From a bacterium (Candidatus Blackallbacteria) CG13_big_fil_rev_8_21_14_2_50_49_14 (GTDB taxonomy: Bacteria; Cyanobacteriota; Sericytochromatia; UBA7694): a stretch of 32,530 nucleotides of DNA. Within the stretch, counting starts at the first letter, position 1. Each line of letters begins with the position of its first letter. A model generated the notes under the pieces. That model ran no database searches and was not told where the DNA came from. It saw only the letters and a program-made list of their open reading frames with translations. The stretch lies in the NCBI GenBank assembly GCA_002783405.1, contig PFGG01000024.1, positions 1 through 32,530 of the forward strand, written 5' to 3'. Of this stretch, positions 16,130 through 25,700 are shown one piece after another. The position numbers were made by a program, and so were the translations under genes.

Positions 16130-17553
16130 CGCAGACGGTTCAGGATATCCAAGCCCAGGGACTGATAAAGCTTTGCCAGGCGTGTATTCAAATCAAAGCG
16201 GGCTGTGATCAGCGAATTCTTGGCCTGAAGCATCGTGATTTGGGCATTGATGACATCCATGCTGATGCCCACTCCCTCACGGTAGCTGACCTGTGCGACA
16301 CGTAGGTTTTCTTGGGCAACCTGCACGCCAGCTTTTGCCATCAACATGCGTTCGCGGGCTTCCTGAATATCTAAATAGGCCTGTTTGACTTCTACCAGTA
16401 CTCTTTGGCGCAATTGATCTAAATTGATTTGCGCTTGGGTTGCACTTTCCTGGGCGCGTTGCGCTTTGGCATTGGCGGCCAGACCGTCAAAAATCGGCCA
16501 GTTCATGTTCAGGGTATAGTTCATATTCTGAACGTTGTTGGTATTGCCCCCAATTACCTGGTTGTCCTGCAGGCTGTAAACCACTTGGGCAGAAACGGTC
16601 GGCCAGATACTGCGCCCCTGAATGGTGGCGTTGAGTTCGCTCATTTCCTTTTGCAAGGCCAGCTGTTTGACTTCAGAGCGGTTGCCCAGTGCCAATTGCA
16701 GACTTTCGCTTTCCTGCTTATCCAGATCTACCACCGAAGCCTGTTGATTGAGTTCCATCGGGAAGTCGGCTTCGCGGCCCATGGCCAGATTGAGATTCAT
16801 TTTTGCTTTTTGATAATTGCCCAGATCTTGGCTCAGGCGTTGCTGAATCTGGATGACCTGACTTTGGGCCTGCAAAATTTCAAGCTTGACCCCTGTGCCC
16901 GCTTTGACGCGGGCTTCGGCCAGGCGCACCTGTTCGCGTGCCTGTTCAAGGGATTCTTTGTCAATCTGCACAACTTCCCAGTTTCTGAGTGCGCCGAAAT
17001 AGGCGTTGGTGACCTGATAGGCGACGTTTTGACGGGCAAGGCGCAGGCTTTCTTCCATCAGGTTGACATTGATCTGGGCCAGACGTACGCCATCGACCAC
17101 ACGAAAACCAGCAAAGAGTAACTGGCTCAAAGTCAAGCGGCTTTGAAAGGTATTCACGCTTGCCAAACCTAAGAAGGCTGCCAATTGGGGATTGCTGCCA
17201 AAGCCGCTGCCACCGCTGCCACTGGTATCTGAAGCCGAACCCAAACGAATCGGGTCCTGGCGGCCATAGCTTGCGCTTAAGCTGAGTTGGGGCAGGCCTT
17301 GAGCGCTTGTTTCGGTAATTTGCAGGTGTGCGTCTTTGATTTTCTCTTGTGCCATCAAGACGTCATAATGGCCGCCGATGGCGACGTCAATGGCTTCAGT
17401 CAGCGTTAAAAAATACTGAGGAGAAGGATTGACCGGCGGCGTGACGGGAGCCAGACTGGGGGTTGGGGCGGGGGTTTCTGCCGAGAATGCAGCGCCAGTG
17501 CCTAAACCCAGGCTGGTCATTGCGATTAAACCGAGAAGAGATGCGCGCTTCAT
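16126..17553 (-). CDS. TolC-family outer-membrane efflux protein
   Basis: This 475-residue protein has a signal peptide (MKRASLLGLIAM to about Ala24), a Pro-rich mature N-terminus and the two-fold repeated helical hairpin layout of TolC/OprM proteins. The first half has LTEAIDVAIGGHYDVLMAQE and RLAEARVKAGTGVKLEILQA; the second has RVLVEVKQAYLDIQEARERM and VSYREGVGISMDVINAQITM. It would form a trimeric channel-tunnel through the outer membrane and periplasm. I choose ATG 17553 because it overlaps the upstream stop as ATGA and begins a proper signal peptide; the frame is open to 17577. It is the third gene of the MarR unit. The RND adaptor and pump are encoded divergently, so it is the likely exit duct for that pump. 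Confidence 0.92.
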   Translation of the reverse strand: MKRASLLGLIAMTSLGLGTGAAFSAETPAPTPSLAPVTPPVNPSPQYFLTLTEAIDVAIGGHYDVLMAQEKIKDAHLQITETSAQGLPQLSLSASYGRQDPIRLGSASDTSGSGGSGFGSNPQLAAFLGLASVNTFQSRLTLSQLLFAGFRVVDGVRLAQINVNLMEESLRLARQNVAYQVTNAYFGALRNWEVVQIDKESLEQAREQVRLAEARVKAGTGVKLEILQAQSQVIQIQQRLSQDLGNYQKAKMNLNLAMGREADFPMELNQQASVVDLDKQESESLQLALGNRSEVKQLALQKEMSELNATIQGRSIWPTVSAQVVYSLQDNQVIGGNTNNVQNMNYTLNMNWPIFDGLAANAKAQRAQESATQAQINLDQLRQRVLVEVKQAYLDIQEARERMLMAKAGVQVAQENLRVAQVSYREGVGISMDVINAQITMLQAKNSLITARFDLNTRLAKLYQSLGLDILNRLR

Positions 17554-18653
17554 TGGAGTTTTGCCGCAACGGTCCAAGGATCCACCGAAACCCCGAGGTG
17601 GAAGAAATGGACATTGTTCAGATAATTGGCGCCAGCGCCATACCAGAGTTGGGTATTGTAATTGGCTATGGCATAGATGCCAGGCATGATTTCAAAGCGG
17701 CCTTTCAGACCCAAATCACCTGCCAGCAGAAAATCAACAGGACTGCTGCCTGGGCGGTTGCGCACAAAATTGAGGCCCACTGGGTAAATGCTCAAATCGG
17801 GAAAAAGCGTCAGGCGATCGTTGATTTTCCAAGCCAGGCTGGCCCGTGCGCCTAAGGAAACCCGATTTTGCTCAAAATCAAGAACACTGCCCGTAAAGGG
17901 AACAGGGGTCTGATCCTGACTGCTGCGGTTATCAGGGGATTGATTGTGAAAAAGCAAATCGCCTCCCAGATAGATCTGCAGATTGGGATTGAGATCCTGA
18001 ATCCAGCCTGTGCCAATTTTAGCTTGCAGGGTATTGACGAAGAAGGCGGGTTGAAAGGGGAAATTGGCCACATTGACAGGCAGTCGGCCCCGGTAGAAGC
18101 GTCCCCGAATCGCCAGGGGGTAGAAGAGCAGGAGATCAGTATCCAATCCCATTTCATTCATGGCGGCCCCTTGAATACCCACATTCTGTTCAAACAGCAT
18201 GGAATAATTCATTTGGTAAAAGAGGGTGAACTGATCTCCAAAAATATGCAGATTATCGGTGGCCTCGGGCTGGCTGTGCGCGGGAGCCAGGCTGGGCTGA
18301 TAATTTTTGAGGGGTTGGAGATTGATGCGCAGGTTTTGGCTGCTGTTCTGAAAGGGCAGAGCCACAGACTCATAGCCTTCACGGCTGAAAACAAGCACAG
18401 AAGGGAAACCGCGCATCAGGCGCAGGCTGAATTTTCCACCCGCCTGACTGAATGCTGCATTCAATGAGTCTTCCTGCTTGATATAGACGTTTTCAAGTGG
18501 TTTTCCACTGGCAGCGTCCTGTACCAGGCCTTCAATGCTTACGCCTTGCTCCATGCTGGTCTCTGTGACCGCCGGGTTGGGGGGGAGTTCTGCGGCTGTA
18601 GCTGGCAGGCTCAAAAGCAGAGCTAAAACCGTGAGAGAGAGTTTATTCCACAT
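17550..18653 (-). CDS. secreted carboxypeptidase-regulatory-like domain plus predicted beta-barrel outer-membrane protein
   Basis: This 367-residue protein has a signal peptide (cleavage near ATAA, about residue 21). Residues about 37-112 resemble a carboxypeptidase regulatory-like domain (VSIEGLVQDAASGKPLENVY, a Gly-Lys-Phe strand, VLVFSREGYESVALPF). The rest, from about 135, is made of alternating aromatic and Gly/Asn-rich strands (QFTLFYQMNYSMLFEQN, NLQIYLGGDLLFHNQ, RLTLFPDLSIYPVGLNF) as in an outer-membrane barrel. The last residue is Gln, not the usual Phe. It overlaps the MarR gene by 11 bases and the TolC gene by 4. I infer an accessory outer-membrane component of the efflux locus; the family is not recognised beyond the N-terminal domain. 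Confidence 0.68.
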   Translation of the reverse strand: MWNKLSLTVLALLLSLPATAAELPPNPAVTETSMEQGVSIEGLVQDAASGKPLENVYIKQEDSLNAAFSQAGGKFSLRLMRGFPSVLVFSREGYESVALPFQNSSQNLRINLQPLKNYQPSLAPAHSQPEATDNLHIFGDQFTLFYQMNYSMLFEQNVGIQGAAMNEMGLDTDLLLFYPLAIRGRFYRGRLPVNVANFPFQPAFFVNTLQAKIGTGWIQDLNPNLQIYLGGDLLFHNQSPDNRSSQDQTPVPFTGSVLDFEQNRVSLGARASLAWKINDRLTLFPDLSIYPVGLNFVRNRPGSSPVDFLLAGDLGLKGRFEIMPGIYAIANYNTQLWYGAGANYLNNVHFFHLGVSVDPWTVAAKLQ

Positions 18654-19104
18654 GCTTTAATTTTTCCTTGAACAGGGCGTGAACCTTAAGAAACAAACGA
18701 CGCTCCTCAGGTTTTAACCCTTTGATAATATTTTTCAGTATGGCATGTCGGCGTTGACGCATGCGCTCGATCAGATTCAATCCGCGCTCACTGATCGTGA
18801 CATATACCACGCGGCGGTCTTCTTCTGAGCGTTTGCGTTCGACCAGTTTGAGTTTGACGAGACGATCCACCATACCGGTAGAGGCCCCATGGGTCAGATG
18901 CATTTGCTGGCTGAGCGCAGACATCGTCGTTTGGCCGTTCATATGCAGGCAATGCAGGAGCCCAAATTGAGGTGGAGTGACCAATTCATTGTCAATGCTT
19001 TCTTCCATGATTTGGTTTTTTATAAAATACATCATGCCAATGATGCCTTCATCCATTACCTGAACCAGATGTTCATCTCCCAAATCCATATCTTTTTCAG
19101 TCAT
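18643..19104 (-). CDS. MarR-family transcriptional regulator
   Basis: This 153-residue protein has the MarR winged helix-turn-helix: TTMSALSQQMHLTHGASTGM as the DNA-binding helices and the signature wing SEEDRRVVYVTISERG (about 95-110). It is flanked by N- and C-terminal dimerisation helices. It starts the unit encoding a barrel protein and TolC, and is divergent from the RND operon. Such regulators typically repress both their own unit and the pump until a ligand (often an aromatic compound) binds. The start at 19104 is preceded by GGAAG 4-5 bases upstream. An imperfect palindrome just downstream of its own predicted -10 could be the autoregulatory site. Confidence 0.9.
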   Translation of the reverse strand: MTEKDMDLGDEHLVQVMDEGIIGMMYFIKNQIMEESIDNELVTPPQFGLLHCLHMNGQTTMSALSQQMHLTHGASTGMVDRLVKLKLVERKRSEEDRRVVYVTISERGLNLIERMRQRRHAILKNIIKGLKPEERRLFLKVHALFKEKLKHVE

Positions 19105-19221
19105 TCATCGCTTCCGTAGATCTGCTTTTTTTCAATTCAATTTTCCAGGTGAAACAATTTCTTAAGCCTTTTCATTCCTGGATCACACCTGTTTACTTAT
19201 TTCATCGGTTAGGGTGAAGTT

Positions 19222-19245
19222 ATGTAATTCGCTAACATCATTATA
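19222..19245 (-). promoter_or_regulatory. marR-unit -10 element and adjacent palindrome
   Basis: On the minus strand 19240-19245 reads TATAAT, a perfect -10, but no good -35 lies 16-18 bases upstream. Immediately downstream, covering the expected start of transcription, is the imperfect palindrome ATGTAATTCGCTAACAT (19222-19238). A repressor bound there would block this promoter, which suits autorepression by the MarR protein. This is inference from position and symmetry only. Confidence 0.38.
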
Positions 19246-19270
19246 TAGAAGTCCTGCTAAAATGGTTACA

Positions 19271-19319
19271 GTCTAAAATGTTTTTGTGGTAAAAATTTTA
19301 TATAGTAAAATATTTAGAC
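19271..19319 (+). promoter_or_regulatory. RND operon promoter region flanked by inverted repeat
   Basis: GTCTAAA (19271-19277) recurs as TTTAGAC (19313-19319), framing an AT-rich stretch. Inside are TTGTGG (19284-19289), then 16 bases, then TAAAAT (19306-19311), as well as TATAGT (19301-19306). Either could be the -10 of the lipoprotein-adaptor-pump operon. The flanking inverted arms could be regulator contacts. The start codon at 19351 follows AAAAAGGA at about 8 bases. Confidence 0.33.
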
Positions 19320-19350
19320 CTAAAGCTTGACTCCGTAAAAAGGACATTGA

Positions 19351-21492
19351 ATGAACGTAGCAGCCCGCTTTCTTCCCGTTTCTCTGATTTGTTTACTGGG
19401 CTTAAGTGCCTGTGATACCCCGCTGGGACTTACTGCCCAATTTTCAGCGGCCCGACAGACAACTTTGCGTGCGACCTTACAGGCTTCAGCCTCTGGGCAG
19501 GTTCTGGCTTTGGCGGATCCTTCTGCTTTGCCAGAGGGCCTGAAGCAGGCAAGAGAAATCAAAGCCCTGCTTGATAATAGCAATACGCTTTATCCCGTTA
19601 CCCGCAATGCCGATGGCTCGCTTTTGATTCCCTTGCCAGCCGGACGTATTCCCGACAGTTCTGGGCGCATTGAGGTGATTTTAACGGATGAAAATCGTCA
19701 GACCTATTTCTTAAAAATTGAAACAGGCCCTCTGCTGCGTTTGAGTGATCCTGGCATTCAGGTCTCTCCTGCCCAGGGCATTTTGCCGGGCAGCCGGGTT
19801 GCCTTGAGCCTGAACCCGATTGAAAAGACAGCTGATCTCAGTGCTTATTATTTTAACTGGTCTTATGCTGCCGGTGCGCAAGGGCCTTGGGTTGCTCTCA
19901 GTGGTTCGGATTCGAGCCTGACCTGGGAGCCCTCCCAGCCGGGCAATTATTATCTGCGGGTTGAAACGGTTGAAAAGCAGTCGAAAACCAGTACGATTTA
20001 TACCAGTCCTGTGGCCCTTGTCAATGTATTGGATAGCCGCAGGATAGCCGAAACGATTCCTGCTTCTGGCGCCATTCGTCTCGGTCAGCTGATTCAATTA
20101 AAGGCTGCTTTGCCTGATGCTGTTACTGCGCAGCGCTATCGCTGGTCTTATAGTCAAAGTCCTGTGGGCCCTTTCTCACCGATTTCCGATGAGGGCGAGC
20201 GTATTGATTGGGAGCCCAAGCTGTCGGGAGCCTATTATCTTAGGCTTCAAGTTTTTTCCGCAGACGGGACTTCAGCCACTTATACCTCTTCAGATTCAAT
20301 GGTGCAGGTTTCTGAGGCCGATGACGCGATTCAGACCGAACCTGCCTCTGGGGCCTTGATCCGGGGAGAAGAAGTACTTCTGAAAGCAAGTATCCCCGGT
20401 GAACTTCCTGCCCAGGCCAGTTACCGCTGGTTCTATAGCAACAGTGCCCAGGGGCCTTTCAGCCCTATCAATGGCGAAACCCAGAATGTTCGCTGGAGCC
20501 CAGAACAGACGGGTGAATTTTATTTGCGCGTGCGCATGTATGACCCCCAGTCACAACAGGAAAGAACTTTTACCAGTTCAAAGGTTCAAGTCAGTGTGAG
20601 AGATTCAGATGATTCTTTTGCACTCTCTCCACAACCCGCGAGCCTGATCCGTGGTCAGGCCGTTCAGATTCAATTAAAACGGCCAGCAACCAACCGTTCG
20701 GTTTCCTGGCTTTATGCTTCGACACCGCAGGGCCCTTTTACCTCGATTGCGGGTCAAGGCCCTGAAATCAGCTGGTCGCCCGCCTTGGCTGGCAGTTTTT
20801 ATCTGCGGGCTGAATTGAGTGGCAATAATCAACCCAAATCGGCTTATACCTCTGCGACGGCTTTGGTGACTGTGGCCGAAGGCAGCAATGTCATTCAGAC
20901 CGAACCCAACCATTCGATTGGGTTTGGCAATTCGCTTACGCTGACGGCCAATACTCCTCTGAAGGGAGCCGATCTTCGCTATACCTGGTCTTATGGGGTG
21001 ACCCCTGCGGGACCTTGGCTGCCTGCCCAGAGTTTGTCTGAGGATCCGCAGGCCCGCAGCATTGTTTGGTATCCCCCTCAAAGTGGCAGTTTCTATCTCA
21101 AAACAGATGTGGTGGATGCGGCCTCAGGTACGCGCCAGAGCTTTGTGTCTTCCACCAGTTTGGCCTTTGTGACCGACAATCCTGCCTTTTTTCAAACCTC
21201 TCCTGCACCTGCCGCGATCGGCACGCAGGGGGCTGTGACGCTTACCACCCGTTTTACGGCTCCCAGTCCTGGTTTTATTTATGCCTGGTCTTACAGTCTG
21301 GCGCCGACGGGGCCCTTTACGGCGATAGGGGGAAGTTTGCAACCGCAAATTACCTGGAAACAACCGGGTCTGGCTGGAAATTATTATATTAAATTTGATG
21401 CGATTGATACGGTGCTGCACCGAACCCTTTCGTTTACCTCTTCAAATCCCCTGGTTTTTGTTTCTGAGAGCCAGACATCTACGCTAAGGTGA
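19351..21492 (+). CDS. lipoprotein with six Ig-like tandem repeats, first gene of RND operon
   Basis: This 713-residue protein has a lipoprotein signal peptide with LSAC (acylated Cys21). Residues about 30-130 form a distinct N-terminal domain. Six repeats of 92-100 residues follow, each with a W-[ST/FL]-Y...GP[FW] strand, an 'I-x-W-x-P' strand and 'G-x-[FY]-Y-[LI]-[RK]', then a Thr/Ser-rich strand. This is the pattern of beta-sandwich Ig-like domains. The repeats run nearly to the C-terminus (SESQTSTLR). It should stand on the outer or inner membrane as a rod in the periplasm or at the surface. It is 5 bases before the RND adaptor start and under the same promoter, so it probably serves the pump or reaches its substrate. 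I know of no standard RND operon with such a component. Confidence 0.75.
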   Translation: MNVAARFLPVSLICLLGLSACDTPLGLTAQFSAARQTTLRATLQASASGQVLALADPSALPEGLKQAREIKALLDNSNTLYPVTRNADGSLLIPLPAGRIPDSSGRIEVILTDENRQTYFLKIETGPLLRLSDPGIQVSPAQGILPGSRVALSLNPIEKTADLSAYYFNWSYAAGAQGPWVALSGSDSSLTWEPSQPGNYYLRVETVEKQSKTSTIYTSPVALVNVLDSRRIAETIPASGAIRLGQLIQLKAALPDAVTAQRYRWSYSQSPVGPFSPISDEGERIDWEPKLSGAYYLRLQVFSADGTSATYTSSDSMVQVSEADDAIQTEPASGALIRGEEVLLKASIPGELPAQASYRWFYSNSAQGPFSPINGETQNVRWSPEQTGEFYLRVRMYDPQSQQERTFTSSKVQVSVRDSDDSFALSPQPASLIRGQAVQIQLKRPATNRSVSWLYASTPQGPFTSIAGQGPEISWSPALAGSFYLRAELSGNNQPKSAYTSATALVTVAEGSNVIQTEPNHSIGFGNSLTLTANTPLKGADLRYTWSYGVTPAGPWLPAQSLSEDPQARSIVWYPPQSGSFYLKTDVVDAASGTRQSFVSSTSLAFVTDNPAFFQTSPAPAAIGTQGAVTLTTRFTAPSPGFIYAWSYSLAPTGPFTAIGGSLQPQITWKQPGLAGNYYIKFDAIDTVLHRTLSFTSSNPLVFVSESQTSTLR
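19747..21470 (+). repeat. six tandem ~290-bp coding repeats (Ig-like domains)
   Basis: Approximate units are 19747-20040, 20050-20328, 20329-20614, 20615-20892, 20893-21183 and 21184-21470. Each encodes the same W/Y...GPF...W.P...YYLR pattern. Divergence between units is high at the DNA level, but the third and fifth both open with ATTCAGACCGAACC, suggesting old duplications. Boundaries are judged by eye. Confidence 0.65.
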
Positions 21493-21497
21493 TCACT

Positions 21498-22715
21498 ATG
21501 TTTTCAAAACGACTGCTTTTATCTTGTTGGGTCTTGATTCTTTTAAGCGTGGGCAGCTGCAAAAAACCTGATGCCGACGCTTCAGGTGAGGCCCGGGCCG
21601 AAGTAGGGCAAAGCGAAACCCGCGTCATCAATGTGGGCACCCAGGTGGTCAAAACCCGTGCTTTTGAAGAAAAATTGATTTTGACAGGTGAGGTAGAAGC
21701 CTGGAAAAAAGCCACAGTCAGCAGTGAAGTGGCTGGTAAGTTGCAATGGCTGGGTTTGGTTGAAGGAAACGTAGTGGGACAAGGGGCTGTAGTGGCCCGC
21801 ATCAATGGGCAAGTTTTGGCTGCTCAGAAAGAGCAGGCCCAGGCCAATCTTCAATTGAGCAAGGCCCAGGAACTGTGGCAACTGCGTTCTCAAAACAAGC
21901 AAGTGGCCTTGGCTGAAACCAATTATGGCAATTCAGCCGTGCAGTTTCAGCGTCAGAAAAACCTTTTACAGGATCAGGTGGTTTCAAAACAAGCCTATGA
22001 CAATTCTGAAAACGCGCTGCAAAATGCCCGTCTGCAATTGGATATGCAGCAATTGAGCCGCAAATCTGCTGCAGAATTGAATCGCTTGCAATCGACGGTT
22101 GCTGCAGCCAATTTAAGGCTGGCCCAGGTCAATTTAGCAAAAACAGCGGTTACCAGTCCGATCAGTGGCTTTGTGAACAAGGTTTATGTTGAATCTGGAG
22201 AATATTTAAACCCCGGTGCGCCGATGGCGGATCTTGTTCAGATTGGCCAGGTAAAAGTGAATATTGGTGTGCCCGAACGCGATATCGCCGCTGTGAAATT
22301 AGGCGATCTCGTCAGTATTCATTTTGATGCCTATCCCGATCAGACCTTTACAGGTCCTGTGATTTTTATCGGAGCTGCGGCAGATTCTGCCAATAAGAGT
22401 TTTCCTGTCAAGGTGCGTCTGCAAAACCCTGATTTGCGTTTGCGACCCGGCATGATTGCCCGTGTTTCGGTGGTGAAACAACGTGTCGAAGATACCTTGG
22501 TCATTCCCTTGGATGCTGTGATTGAACAGGAAAAAGGCAGAATTGTTTTTGTGGAAGTCAATGGCGTTTCGCAACGCCGTGAAATTGAAACCGGTGCCAA
22601 ATCCGGAACGCAGGTTCGGGTCTTGAAAGGCTTGAAAGCAGGTGAGAAGCTGGTGATTTTCGGGCATCGCAGTTTGATTGGTGGTGAGAAGGTCAAGGTT
22701 ACTTCTCAGTCATGA
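21498..22715 (+). CDS. RND efflux periplasmic adaptor (membrane fusion protein), lipoprotein
   Basis: This 405-residue protein belongs to the HlyD/AcrA type. A signal peptide ends at VGSC (Cys21), consistent with lipid anchoring. The first lipoyl half-motif is VEAWKKATVSSEVAGKLQWL. A long alpha-helical hairpin runs from about 95 to 210 (QVLAAQKEQAQANLQLSKAQ to VAAANLRLAQVNLA). The second lipoyl half is KTAVTSPISGFVNKVYVESG. Beta-barrel and membrane-proximal domains follow, with LRLRPGMIARVSVV. It bridges the RND pump to the TolC-type channel. I choose ATG 21498 over an in-frame GTG at 21489, because AAGGTG at 21486-21491 serves as ribosome binding site. It lies 5 bases after the repeat lipoprotein and overlaps the pump start as ATGA. 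Confidence 0.92.
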   Translation: MFSKRLLLSCWVLILLSVGSCKKPDADASGEARAEVGQSETRVINVGTQVVKTRAFEEKLILTGEVEAWKKATVSSEVAGKLQWLGLVEGNVVGQGAVVARINGQVLAAQKEQAQANLQLSKAQELWQLRSQNKQVALAETNYGNSAVQFQRQKNLLQDQVVSKQAYDNSENALQNARLQLDMQQLSRKSAAELNRLQSTVAAANLRLAQVNLAKTAVTSPISGFVNKVYVESGEYLNPGAPMADLVQIGQVKVNIGVPERDIAAVKLGDLVSIHFDAYPDQTFTGPVIFIGAAADSANKSFPVKVRLQNPDLRLRPGMIARVSVVKQRVEDTLVIPLDAVIEQEKGRIVFVEVNGVSQRREIETGAKSGTQVRVLKGLKAGEKLVIFGHRSLIGGEKVKVTSQS

Positions 22716-25700
22716 AGATTACCAATTGGGCGATACGCAACGCCACTACTGTTTTTATCCTGATTTTTATTACGGTGATGTTGGGGCTAAACTCGTATAT
22801 GAGCGTTCCCAAAGAGGCGGCTCCGGATGTCAAAATCCCTATTTTGATCGTCACCGTGCCCTATATCGGCGTGGCCTCTCAGGATATTGAAACGCTTGTC
22901 ACGGTTCCGATTGAAAAGAAGCTCAAGGAATTGAGCAATGTGCGCTCGATTAAATCGACCTCCGCTGAAGGTGCATCGATGACGACCATTGAGTTTGAAC
23001 CCAATGTGGATCTCGATCAGGCTTTTCAGAAGGTGCGTGACAAGGTGGATTTGGCTAAGCCCGATTTGCCCAAAGATGCCGAAGAACCGATGATCATTGA
23101 AATCAATATTTCAGAATTTCCGATTATGTTCGTCAATGTTTCGGGAGAAGCTGGTTTGGTCAAACTGAAACAGATTGCCGATGAATTGGAAGATGAAATT
23201 GAGCAGGTTACAGGTGTTTTGGATGTAAACGTGGTGGGGGGCTTGAAGCGTGAAATCAAGGTGATTGTTGATTCGAATCGCCTGGATGCCTATGGCCTGG
23301 CTTTTAATGACGTGATCACTGCCATCCAGACTGAGAATGTCAATATCCCAGGGGGCTCAATTCAATTGGGCAATGTGAAATATCTGGTGCGTATTCCCGG
23401 TGAGTTTACCTCTGTGCCTGAAATTGAAAATATCGTGGTCAAAACCCCCAAAGGCCAACCCATTTATATGCGCGATATTGCCAAGGTTGTAGATGGCTAT
23501 AAGGATCGTGAAACCTATGCCCGTTTGAACGGAGAGGAAAGCGTTTCGATCTCTGTTCAGAAGCGGATTGGCGAAAATATTATCCAACTGTCCGATGCGG
23601 TCAAAAAGATTGTTGAAAAGAAACAGACCCAGGTTCCCAAGGGCATTCAAATTGTCATAACCTCCGATCAATCCACCTTTGTACGCTCGATCGTCAGCGA
23701 CCTTGAAAACAATATTATTACAGGTCTGCTGCTGGTTATTCTCGTGCTCTTTTTCGCAATGGGTTTTTCAAACGCGACCTTTGTCAGCTTGGCAATTCCC
23801 CTTTCGATGCTGATGACCTTTGTGGTGATTGAAGCCCTGGGACTGACCATGAATATGATCGTGCTTTTCAGTCTGGTGGTTTCGCTGGGGATGATTGTCG
23901 ACAATGCGATCGTGATTGTGGAAAGCATTTACCGTTTGATGCAGGAAGGGATGGATCGTTTGGCCGCCGCCAAGCAGGCGGCTGAAGAATTGGGTATTCC
24001 CATGCTGACGTCTACCTTAACAACGCTTGCTGCCTTTTTCCCGCTTTTGTTCTGGCCTGGTACGATTGGCGATTTTATGAAATATCTGCCGATGGTTTTA
24101 ATGATTACCCTTTCTGCCTCTCTCTTTGTGGCCACGGTGATCAATCCGGTTTTTGCTGCGCGCTTTATGAAAGTGCGCAAGGGAGACGTGAAAGAAAATC
24201 TTGAGCAGCTCTCGCCCTGGATGCAGACTTATAAAAATATTTTGTTGGTGGCTGTGCGCCATAAATACCTGACACTTGGGGTGGGGTTGGTCTTTTTAAT
24301 CAGCTCCTTTGTGGTCTATGGAAAATTGGGTAAGGGTGCGATTTTCTTTTCCCAGGCTGAACCCTCGAATGCCTTTGTCAGTGTGAAATGCCCTGAAGGA
24401 ACCCGTGTTGAAGTGACCAATCGGATCGTGGAACAGGTCGAAGCGATTGTCAATAAACACAAAAAAAATATGGATTTCGTGATTGCCAGTGTGGGCTCAG
24501 CCAACCAGTCTGAAGGGCCGGGTGGTGGCGGAGGTGAAGGCTCCTATTCGCATTTGGGTCGCGTTTCAATTGATTTTGTCGATTTACAAAAACGTACCCG
24601 CTCTTCAAAAGTTGTTTTGGACGAAATTCGTGATGAGCTGAAAACATTGACCGGCGCAGATTTTGAGGTCGGAGAACAGCAACAGGGGCCTCCCACGGGC
24701 GCACCCGTATCGATTGATATTTCAGGACCTGATTTTGCTGTGCTTGAACAGCTGCGTCAGGAGGTTCGGGAGATTCTGACCGGGATTCCTGGGGCTGTGG
24801 ATGTGCGTGATAATTTCAGTACGGGCAAGCCAGAAGTGCAGGTCAATGTGGATCGAGCCAAGGCCTCTTTGGTGAAACTGAGCACTTCCAGTATTGCCAA
24901 TACGGTACGTACGGCCGTGAATGGTACAGATGCATCGAATTTTCGTGAGCTGGATGAAGAATACGATATTATCGTGCGTTTGGAAGAAGACCAACGCCAT
25001 TCGATTGAAGATATTGGACGTTTAAAAATTGCCAATAAGGATGGGGATCAGATTCCGATTTCGATGGTCGCGAATATTGATACCACGGGGGGGATTGGCG
25101 CGATTCGCCGCAAGGATTCCAACCGCACGGTGACCGTCGAGGCCAATGTACAGGGACGGGTTTCTGGCGAAGTGATTGCCGATGTTGAGAAGATTTTAAA
25201 AAAGAAGTCGCTGCCGCCGGGTTATGCCATTAGCTTTGGGGGTGAACAGGAAGACCGCAAGGCCACGGGCGCATTTTTGGGCAAAGCCTTTATGATGGTG
25301 CTCTTGATGATCTTTTTGATCATGGTGACTCAATTTAACTCACTTTTACTGCCCTTGATTATTATGAGCACGATTATTCTCTCGGTTGGCGGGGTGCTCT
25401 ACGGCCTGGTGATTACACAAAGCCCCTTCAGTATTGTTTTGACAGGCTTGGCGGTGGTCAGTCTGGCTGGGGTTGTGGTCAATAACGGGATTATTTTGAT
25501 TGATTATATCCAGCTTTTGCGCAAAGGGGGACTTTCTGCTCATGAAGCGGTGATTGTCGCGGGTATTACCCGTTTGCGCCCGGTTCTGCTGACCGCAGGT
25601 ACCACGATTTTAGGTTTGATTCCTACGGCTTTGGGAGTCGGGATTGATTTCCGTACCCTGTCGCTCTCGATTGGGGGAGAGTCTTCTAAACTCTGGTTTT

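Noticed and set aside
16429-17121. 230-codon plus-strand frame
   Set aside because: It is the reverse-strand shadow of the TolC-family gene and has no ribosome binding site or recognisable domain.
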